5,099 nucleotides of DNA from contig JAPOHM010000117.1 in the NCBI GenBank assembly GCA_029979405.1, positions 1-5,099 of the forward strand, written 5' to 3'. The notes under the pieces were generated by a model. It was not told the DNA's origin. It worked only from the letters and a program-made list of their open reading frames with translations, and did not search any database. This stretch comes from Methanobacteriota archaeon. GTDB lineage: Archaea; Thermoplasmatota; Poseidoniia; Poseidoniales; Poseidoniaceae. Shown here piece by piece: positions 1 through 5,099 of the stretch. Numbering within the stretch: position 1 is the stretch's first letter; every line of letters begins with the position of its first letter. A program made the translations under genes and the position numbers.

Positions 1-1253
1 ACGATTACTGATTTAACTCCGGGCAGTAGATTTATTCTTCTTGCTGCAGATATCCTATCAGTAACTGCAATAATCGGCATATCAGGGCGATATCCCGAAA
101 CTAGGCGTGGAGCGTTTCCGTGTTTTGTTGCAACAAGTATGTGATTTGCACCTACCATTCTTGCGAGTTCAACCCCCGCATGCGCAACGGCTCTTGTCGA
201 TTTGAACCGTGAGAGGGCACCGGGTTTTGCACCAGATGAATGCAATCCTTGCTCTGTAGCATCAACAATTTTCACCATTGTTTCAACGGCTTTTATTGGG
301 TGATTGCCTGATGCAGTTTCACCAGAAAGCATCACTGCAGTTCCTCCATATCTAATTGCGTTAGAAACATCGCTAACTTCTGCTCTTGTAGGACGCATAT
401 TTTCGGTCATAGTTTCGAGCATTTGGGTAGCAATGATGACCACCATTCCTCTCATTAGTCCTGATTCAATTATTCGTTCTTGAGCAAGGGGCACCTGTTC
501 TAAAGGAATCTCTACGCCAAGATCTCCCCTTGCTACCATTACCGCATCAGCGTCATCGAGAATCGATTGTAAGTTTGTAAGTGCAACAGGATGTTCTATT
601 TTAGCAATTATTGGCGTATGCTTACCAGCATCTTTGATAGCCTTTCTCGCAGGTTTTAGGTCATCAGCTGTTCGTACATAAGATACTGCAATCCAGTCTG
701 CTCCATTTTCCAGAGCGTGTTTTAGAGCTAACTCATCCTTTTCTCCAATTGCTGGCAAATTTACGTTGGTTGCGGGGACATTTATTCCTTTACGACTGCT
801 TATCTGTCCACCGTCGATAACTTCACAAGTTACCGTAGAATTTTCTTCTCCAGATACAGATGACACGATTAATCTAACTAACCCGTCTGCGATTAGTACG
901 GGGTCATCTTTCCTAAGTTCTTTGGATAGACCTCCATACTCAACAGGGATTTCAGGTCCGTCGTAATGTTTTTTACCACATATCAATGTTACAATTTCTC
1001 CCTGTGATAGGTGCCTAATGCCTTCAAATTCACCGAGGCGTAATTTGGGGCCAGGTAGGTCTGCGAGAATACAAGTTGTGCGTTCTTCACTTTCTAAAGA
1101 ACGAATTTGTTGATATAACGCTGTCTTATCTTCAGGTGAACCGTGAGAATAATTCAGGCGAAATACATCTGCACCTGAATCAAAGAGTTGTTGAAGTTGT
1201 TCTTGTTTCCAGCATGCTGGGCCTACTGTTGCAATTACTCTAGTTCTTCTCAT
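1..1253 (-). CDS. pyk: Pyruvate kinase, 3' end cut by window edge
   Basis: Catalyses phosphoenolpyruvate + ADP to pyruvate + ATP, the last step of glycolysis, in the cytoplasm. The frame reads from ATG at 1253 to the window edge without a stop: 417 residues, so roughly the last 50 of a usual ~470 are missing. The start fits the family, because 'MRRTRVIATVGPA' is a typical N-terminus. The A domain is about residues 1-66 and 161-320, the B domain about 67-160, and the C domain starts near 325. Visible active-site elements are R32-x-N34-x-S36-H-G, D65, R72, K218-I-E220 (catalytic Lys and metal-binding Glu), A-R-G-D244 (metal-binding Asp) and A-T276-Q-M. The 'VMLSGETASG' motif is at 307-316. Position 70 is Lys (LPGPKLRL), where K+-dependent enzymes have Glu, so K+ independence is predicted. 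The C-domain phosphate loop reads T-K-H-G-N-A (376-381), unlike the TKSGRS loop of FBP-activated enzymes. The start lies 4 nt after the stop of the upstream YbjQ gene, which suggests coupled translation. Confidence 0.96.
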   Translation of the reverse strand, partial: MRRTRVIATVGPACWKQEQLQQLFDSGADVFRLNYSHGSPEDKTALYQQIRSLESEERTTCILADLPGPKLRLGEFEGIRHLSQGEIVTLICGKKHYDGPEIPVEYGGLSKELRKDDPVLIADGLVRLIVSSVSGEENSTVTCEVIDGGQISSRKGINVPATNVNLPAIGEKDELALKHALENGADWIAVSYVRTADDLKPARKAIKDAGKHTPIIAKIEHPVALTNLQSILDDADAVMVARGDLGVEIPLEQVPLAQERIIESGLMRGMVVIIATQMLETMTENMRPTRAEVSDVSNAIRYGGTAVMLSGETASGNHPIKAVETMVKIVDATEQGLHSSGAKPGALSRFKSTRAVAHAGVELARMVGANHILVATKHGNAPRLVSGYRPDMPIIAVTDRISAARRINLLPGVKSVI

Positions 1254-1257
1254 GGTT

Positions 1258-1758
1258 TCACTTTATTCCGGTGCCATAAGCAATTATCTCGAAAAAGCCA
1301 CCTCTGTCAGTGTCTGCCTTGCCCATTATTTGTGCAGTTTCAATTCTTACATTGATTACTTCTTTCCAACCTTCTTTAGTCGCTTGTTCACGGAGCCTCT
1401 GTAAGGCTTCATTCCTTCCATATGCTAAAACCTTGGAGAATGATTGTAAATTCATTCCGAAAAGTGATTTTATGCTAGCAAAGAAAGATTGCGCCCAAGA
1501 TGTGCCCATTGTTACGTTAACTGCAATCATACTTGATGATGAAATTTCACTGACTATGAAAGGCTGTGACTGAGTATTTAGAATGTCCTTTCCGGTAAGA
1601 TTCATAGTTGCAGCCTTACGCTTTTCGAGTTTCTTAATTCCGGAATTTTGGTGGACAGATGAAAACAAAAGTGAATAAATAAATCCTAAAATTGGTATTA
1701 AGAAAACGAAAAGGAAAAACAATAAAGAAATTATCTCTTTGATTATCCAAGGGTCCAA
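1258..1758 (-). CDS. YbjQ-family protein with N-terminal membrane anchor
   Basis: 166 residues starting at TTG (1758). One strongly hydrophobic segment spans about residues 9-33. It is followed by a basic stretch (K42, K43, K46, R47, K48), which by the positive-inside rule places the rest in the cytoplasm. Residues ~66-166 form a divergent YbjQ (UPF0145/DUF74) domain. It aligns without gaps to the upstream neighbour through 'YGRNEALQRL' (113-122), then 'VINVRIET' (134-141) and 'IIAYGTGIK' (158-166). A five- or six-residue insert near 147-153 (KADTDRG) lies before the last strand. The family is often labelled heavy-metal-binding, but there is no cysteine and only one histidine here, so I do not adopt that role. 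A GGGTGAT ribosome binding site 5 nt before the TTG supports the start, and the in-frame TGA just upstream rules out an earlier one. Function is unknown. It is probably a tandem duplicate that gained an anchor and is co-transcribed with its paralogue and pyruvate kinase. Confidence 0.85.
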   Translation of the reverse strand: MDPWIIKEIISLLFFLFVFLIPILGFIYSLLFSSVHQNSGIKKLEKRKAATMNLTGKDILNTQSQPFIVSEISSSSMIAVNVTMGTSWAQSFFASIKSLFGMNLQSFSKVLAYGRNEALQRLREQATKEGWKEVINVRIETAQIMGKADTDRGGFFEIIAYGTGIK

Positions 1759-1763
1759 AGAAC

Positions 1764-1770
1764 ATCACCC
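1764..1770 (-). promoter_or_regulatory. Ribosome binding site for the TTG-started YbjQ gene
   Basis: The minus strand reads GGGTGAT, complementary to the ATCACC portion of the usual archaeal 16S rRNA 3' end. It overlaps the TGA stop of the upstream YbjQ gene and ends 5 nt before the TTG at 1758. It decides the start, since no in-frame ATG lies between the stop and the membrane anchor. An ATG overlapping this site (1765-1763) is in another frame. Confidence 0.6.
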
Positions 1771-2091
1771 CTGAGCAACAATAACTGCGGTTCCATATGC
1801 GAAAAGCTCTGCAGCACCACCAGATACACTACTCGTTGCAAACCTTACATTAACTACTGCGTTTGCTCCCATTGCGTTTGCAGCAGTCAACATTCTCTGA
1901 AGTGCTTCATTCCTCGCTTCATTTAGGAGTTCTGTATAAGCTTTTATTTCTCCTCCGACGATATTCTTGAATCCAGCAAGAATATCCTTTCCAATATGCT
2001 TCGCTCGTACAGTTGAACCAGTAACTATCCCTATGTGCTGACTAATTTGAGCCCCCGGGATAGTTTCCGTGTTTGATACCATCATTTGCAT
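1765..2091 (-). CDS. YbjQ-family (UPF0145/DUF74) soluble protein
   Basis: 108 residues from ATG 2091, matching the ~107 residues of bacterial YbjQ. The reading frame stays open upstream to 2247, inside pheS, but that extension is basic, unlike the family, and would overlap pheS by more than 100 nt. The family start is the segment just before 'TETIPG' (8-13); ATGs at 2085 and 2082 are also possible. Family features are 'GIVTGSTV' (21-28), a helical stretch 'GKDILAGFKNIVGG' (34-47), 'EARNEALQRM' (58-67), 'MGANAVVNVRF' (74-84) and a final strand 'LFAYGTAVIV' (96-105). Known family structures are small alpha/beta oligomers, and their cellular role is not established. There are no cysteines and two histidines (19, 32), so a metal-binding role is not supported by residues I can see. 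There is no signal peptide or membrane segment, so it is cytoplasmic. The next gene downstream, 6 nt away and in the same frame, is its membrane-anchored paralogue. A weak AGGG lies 6 nt before the ATG. Confidence 0.9.
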   Translation of the reverse strand: MQMMVSNTETIPGAQISQHIGIVTGSTVRAKHIGKDILAGFKNIVGGEIKAYTELLNEARNEALQRMLTAANAMGANAVVNVRFATSSVSGGAAELFAYGTAVIVAQG

Positions 2092-2110
2092 AAAGCGCCC
2101 TGAATACGGA

Positions 2111-2127
2111 GCAATAATAAGTTTGAG
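2111..2127 (-). promoter_or_regulatory. Candidate archaeal TATA/BRE promoter before YbjQ gene
   Basis: In the 47-nt gap after pheS the minus strand reads CTCAAACTTATTATTGC. The CTTATTATT core is centred about 26 nt before the ATG at 2091, where a TATA box would sit for a leaderless or very short-leader transcript. The AAAC before it partly resembles a BRE. The match to TTTAWATA is imperfect and AT-rich gaps produce such sequences by chance, so this is a suggestion only. Confidence 0.3.
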
Positions 2128-2138
2128 TATACAGATGT

Positions 2139-3599
2139 CTAAAGAATTGGCTGATTTCTGAGCCAATCTAAGTCTGAGATGTACAGTTGCCTTATATCGT
2201 CTAAGCCGAGAACTAACATCGCTAATCTTTCTAATCCCATGCCCCAAGCGCAGACCGGATCTTTTATTCCCAGAGGTTCAGTTACTTCAGGTCTGAAAAT
2301 ACCTGCGCCTCCCAACTCAAGCCACTTTCCTCGCCACTTTACTTCAACCTCCAGTGATGGCTCGGTGTATGGGAAATATGCTGGTCTTACTCTTACTTCT
2401 GGATAGCCCATTTTTTGATAAAATGTCTTTAGCGTTGAAACCAACATACCCAAATTCGCACCAGGCTCCATAATTATGCCTTCAATTTGGTGAAATTCAG
2501 GAAGATGGGTTCTGTCTATGCTCTCCTTTCTGAATACCCTGTCAATTGCGAAAACTCTACACGGCTCAGTCGGATTTGCGGCGAGATATTGAATTGTGTT
2601 GACGGTTGTATGTGTTCTCAACAAACCTCGTTGAGAAATCTCCTCGCTAAATGTTCCGCCCCATCCTGTGGATTCGGTGTCTCCTCCATGTTCGTGAATA
2701 TCCTTCCAACTATTCAGTAACTTAGAGTCGATTGGGACAGATTTTGGATTGTCGAGGTAGAATGTGTCTTGCATTTCTCGTGCAGGGTGATCTTGAGGTA
2801 TGAATAGTGCGTCCATGTTCCATCCTGCAGTTTGAACATAATCTTCTACAATCTCAGAGAAGCCCATCTCCAAAAATATCGACCTTATCCTTTCGATAAG
2901 TGCCTGCATAGGGTGACTTTTTCCAGTCCGCGGAATGGAAGCCTCAAGAGAAACATCATAAGGTCTGAATTCAGCATTTTTCCATTCTGATGTTTGCAAA
3001 AGTTCGGGTGTAATTTCAGAAATTTGGACAATTTCTTGCAAATCATCTTCGTGAATGTTAATTCCCTCGGGTGTGATTTTCCAAGATCGTGTAACGACCT
3101 CTACAATTTCGATGAGATTTTTTCGCCCTTTGAAATGGTCAACAAGGTCATTATCGATATCCGGGGATTGCAGGAATTCTTTCCTTGACTGGATAGTTTT
3201 GGAGATAAAATTCCCATCATCGAATGAAATTTTCCCACCTGCAATCGATACACCCAAGCCTTTCAGTAAACCAATACCCGGACCGGCTTCATGTTTTTCA
3301 AAGTTCTTCGATATATCTGCCATCGTTACTTCATTGGATTTTTGGATAAATTCCCATAAACGCTCTTCTAACAATCCATTTGCTAATGCATTTTGTCCCT
3401 CGACGCCGAGAATTATATCTCTCTTTGAGGATTCTGAAATCTTTACAAAACCATGATTAGATAATCCATGGCCTGCAGAAACTGCAATTGCTTGGTCATC
3501 CCATTCACAAGCCGTAAGAATCTCCTCAAGACTCCAATCTTCATGTTTTGTCTTTAGTGTGCGAAGTAGCCTTTTCTCAGGGTTTGTCAACTCCGCCAT
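2139..3599 (-). CDS. pheS: Phenylalanine--tRNA ligase alpha subunit (archaeal type)
   Basis: Charges tRNA-Phe with phenylalanine using ATP, in the cytoplasm, as the catalytic subunit of an alpha2-beta2 complex with PheT. 486 residues, starting at ATG 3599 and ending in TAG, a normal length for the archaeal form. Residues ~1-210 hold winged-helix-like modules, typical of archaeal and eukaryotic PheS and involved in tRNA contact. The class II core follows. Motif 1 is near 228-255, starting at 'HPMQALIERI'. The conserved 'PQDHPAREMQDTFYL' is at 268-282. The 'LLRTHTT' segment is at 326-332. Motif 2 has 'FRKESIDRTH' (356-365) and 'FHQIEG' (369-374). The phenylalanine pocket segment 'YFPYTEPS' is at 408-415. 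Motif 3 has 'GAGIFRPEV' (431-439) and 'GMGLERLAM' (453-461). A small oddity is 'GWNMD' at 259-263, where the family usually reads FWNFD. pheT is not adjacent. It starts 43 nt after the membrane protein gene, with only a distant AGGGG as a possible ribosome site. Confidence 0.97.
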   Translation of the reverse strand: MAELTNPEKRLLRTLKTKHEDWSLEEILTACEWDDQAIAVSAGHGLSNHGFVKISESSKRDIILGVEGQNALANGLLEERLWEFIQKSNEVTMADISKNFEKHEAGPGIGLLKGLGVSIAGGKISFDDGNFISKTIQSRKEFLQSPDIDNDLVDHFKGRKNLIEIVEVVTRSWKITPEGINIHEDDLQEIVQISEITPELLQTSEWKNAEFRPYDVSLEASIPRTGKSHPMQALIERIRSIFLEMGFSEIVEDYVQTAGWNMDALFIPQDHPAREMQDTFYLDNPKSVPIDSKLLNSWKDIHEHGGDTESTGWGGTFSEEISQRGLLRTHTTVNTIQYLAANPTEPCRVFAIDRVFRKESIDRTHLPEFHQIEGIIMEPGANLGMLVSTLKTFYQKMGYPEVRVRPAYFPYTEPSLEVEVKWRGKWLELGGAGIFRPEVTEPLGIKDPVCAWGMGLERLAMLVLGLDDIRQLYISDLDWLRNQPIL

Positions 3600-3642
3600 G
3601 ATACTTCCAACCCCTAATAATTCTTCAAGTAAGCGTGTTAAA

Positions 3643-5099
3643 TCACTCAGATGAATCAGTATTGAGTAATGCAGTCAAACTGTGTTGTCCTAAATACAAG
3701 CAAACAATCCAGAACAGGTATACTACGGTAGAAAATCCAATCATGAGCAGTACTTGAGTTCTGAAAAGAACCATCCACATTACCGAGACATTGGTCAATA
3801 CCAAAAACATGGTTAAGAAAATAGCAGGGAACAAGTCGAATCCCGCCTTGCTCCATGTATTTACCGTCATCGTACACGATATTACGAGAGGAATTGTTAT
3901 CATTGTAGCCATCCAAATTATTGGAGGGTCTGTCCTTGCTCCAAAGAAACCACCAGTTACGATGATTTTACTTGGATTGAATTCTATCAAGCCCATCGGT
4001 GTCAATAATGAATAATGAGTCCAAATGATGCAGAGAAGAAGGTATGGAATTATTGCTAATACAGTTAGCCTGCACGATTCCAGAAGATTGTCATCTTTCT
4101 TCTCTTTCAACCATTCGAGATTCTCTTCGACAAAAATAGGAGTGCTCCTTACGATTAGTAAGGTGATTACTGCGGGCCAAACGCCCCATGTTGGAATAAT
4201 CATGCTTAGGGCAAATAACTCAATCCATTTTGCTCTAAATGGGGATTTCACCGAATATTCATGCTCTATTCTCTCAAAAATACTTTGAGTCACAGTAAAA
4301 ATAATCCAAGTTAAAATTATTCTATCGTACCACGAATTACCTAATGAATGAAGAACGATAATGATAGAAAGAGGAATTGCTAACTTTAAGAATTGCAAAT
4401 TTGACTCTTTGTGAGAAATTCTGTCTGCAATGAAAGAGGCAATAACTGCGAGTATAAGTGCAGGAAGTGTGTTCTCAGTTGAAAAAGTTGAGACAATTTG
4501 TTGCCAGAATTTGTAGAAGAAATCAATTCCAGTCAACTCATAAATTGGAATATTTATTATCAATCCAACATAATAACTTACAATTGTCCATAGAGGTAAT
4601 AGAATAATAATCAGAAAAACATAAGAATTAAGCTTATTTTTCGTAGGTTTCCCATATTTTCTCAGATACAAAATTAGTGCTGTTGCGAATACTAGTAAAG
4701 CCGGAGACAGTCTACTATCAGGTTGCCAAAGTACTGCTGCTAACAATATGTAAGGACTCCAATCTGGGATATTTGGAGTAGAGAACTCTTCTCTTTGGCT
4801 TTTCAAGAATGTCAGATAGAATATGCAACTAGTGACAATAATTACAGATAAAATTCCTATTGATTTCCTTATCCATTTTGTAGTCCAAGTTGTAAATTCA
4901 ATATCATAAAACCAAACATAATGAGCCCATATGAATGCGCAAAATCCAATTGATAATGAAGCGATGGCTAATGAATTATTTTGTTTGAAATCACGTATCG
5001 TTTTTGTTTTAAATGCTAAAAATCCTATTCCTAACAACGGAATAAATGATGCGATTATGTCCCATGTAGATGGACTTTGAGTTAATGTTGGAAGCTTAT
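3643..5099 (-). CDS. Polytopic membrane protein of unknown function, 5' end cut
   Basis: I do not recognise this family. 484 residues are visible, from the window edge (first full codon AAG at 5097) to TGA at 3643. The first start-like codon is TTG at 5037, but the frame is open and reads sensibly upstream ('WDIIASFIP', then 'LLGIGFLAFK'), and the TTG would cut a membrane helix in half. The true start is therefore probably beyond the window. There are about 13 hydrophobic segments, numbered from 5097: 14-29, 43-64, 78-98, 115-145 (one or two), 158-183, 210-224, 238-251, 259-274, 291-316, 344-363, 391-409, 422-445 and 447-468. The linkers are short, with a charged cytosolic-looking loop around 322-340 (EENLEWLKEKKDD). 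No catalytic, nucleotide-binding or transport signature is visible, and the tail 'NTDSSE' is short and polar. It could be a transporter, a lipid-linked sugar enzyme or a lineage-specific protein. It precedes pheS by 43 nt on the same strand, so read-through into pheS is possible. Confidence 0.85.
   Translation of the reverse strand, partial: KLPTLTQSPSTWDIIASFIPLLGIGFLAFKTKTIRDFKQNNSLAIASLSIGFCAFIWAHYVWFYDIEFTTWTTKWIRKSIGILSVIIVTSCIFYLTFLKSQREEFSTPNIPDWSPYILLAAVLWQPDSRLSPALLVFATALILYLRKYGKPTKNKLNSYVFLIIILLPLWTIVSYYVGLIINIPIYELTGIDFFYKFWQQIVSTFSTENTLPALILAVIASFIADRISHKESNLQFLKLAIPLSIIIVLHSLGNSWYDRIILTWIIFTVTQSIFERIEHEYSVKSPFRAKWIELFALSMIIPTWGVWPAVITLLIVRSTPIFVEENLEWLKEKKDDNLLESCRLTVLAIIPYLLLCIIWTHYSLLTPMGLIEFNPSKIIVTGGFFGARTDPPIIWMATMITIPLVISCTMTVNTWSKAGFDLFPAIFLTMFLVLTNVSVMWMVLFRTQVLLMIGFSTVVYLFWIVCLYLGQHSLTALLNTDSSE

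Noticed and set aside
766..966. Plus-strand open frame of 66 codons
   Set aside because: It is antisense to the pyruvate kinase B domain, with low-complexity Ser/Thr-rich translation and no family resemblance.
1634..1765. 43-codon frame starting at ATG 1765, overlapping TGA of the soluble YbjQ
   Set aside because: It is the alternative frame of the membrane anchor of the real gene and looks hydrophobic only because the DNA is T-rich. The other frame continues into a recognisable YbjQ domain.
1765..2247. 160-residue version of the soluble YbjQ starting at 2247
   Set aside because: The extra N-terminus overlaps the end of pheS by more than 100 nt in another frame, is basic and unlike the family. 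The standard YbjQ length is reached from the ATG at 2091.
3055..3456. Plus-strand open frame of 133 codons
   Set aside because: It lies antisense to pheS, whose translation is clearly conserved. No recognisable domain is present.
3600..3642. Promoter or terminator in the gap before pheS
   Set aside because: The gap has an AATTATTA stretch only about 19 nt before the ATG and no T-run beyond three bases, so neither element can be supported.
3656..3916. Minus-strand open frame of 86 codons within the membrane protein gene
   Set aside because: Out-of-frame shadow of the membrane protein; its translation is not hydrophobic or domain-like.
5092..5097. AAGCTT (HindIII) site close to the window end
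   Set aside because: A six-base site occurs often by chance. It might reflect cloning, but the sequence gives no other sign of a junction.

Overview
The window is a block of five genes that all lie on the minus strand. Both edge genes are cut by the window. Transcription order is from high to low coordinates: a polytopic membrane protein of unknown function (5' end missing), pheS (complete), a soluble YbjQ-family protein (complete), a membrane-anchored YbjQ-family paralogue (complete), and pyruvate kinase (3' end missing). The gaps between genes are 43, 47, 6 and 4 nt, so almost all of the window is coding. I see no RNA genes, mobile elements, CRISPR arrays or obvious repeats.

The PheS is of the archaeal/eukaryotic type, with a long N-terminal winged-helix region before the class II catalytic core. 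The DNA is AT-rich, a GGTGAT-type ribosome binding site precedes a TTG start, and the genes are tightly packed. This points to an AT-rich archaeon. A planktonic euryarchaeon such as Marine Group II (Poseidoniales) is my best guess, but that assignment is inference and was not tested by any search.

Region by region: 1-1253 encodes 417 residues of pyruvate kinase with all catalytic residues present and a sequence signature of the K+-independent subgroup. 1258-2091 holds two tandem YbjQ paralogues in the same reading frame, separated by one TGA stop and two codons. The upstream copy is a standard 108-residue soluble YbjQ. The downstream copy carries an N-terminal transmembrane anchor. 2139-3599 is PheRS alpha, without pheT next to it. 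3643-5099 is a hydrophobic protein with about 13 membrane segments, whose reading frame stays open to the window edge.

The housekeeping genes (pheS, pyk) do not obviously share a pathway with the YbjQ pair, and the clustering may only reflect co-transcription. The most interesting element is the YbjQ pair, a soluble/anchored set that could form a mixed complex at the membrane. I do not see convincing evidence for an entirely new system beyond that.
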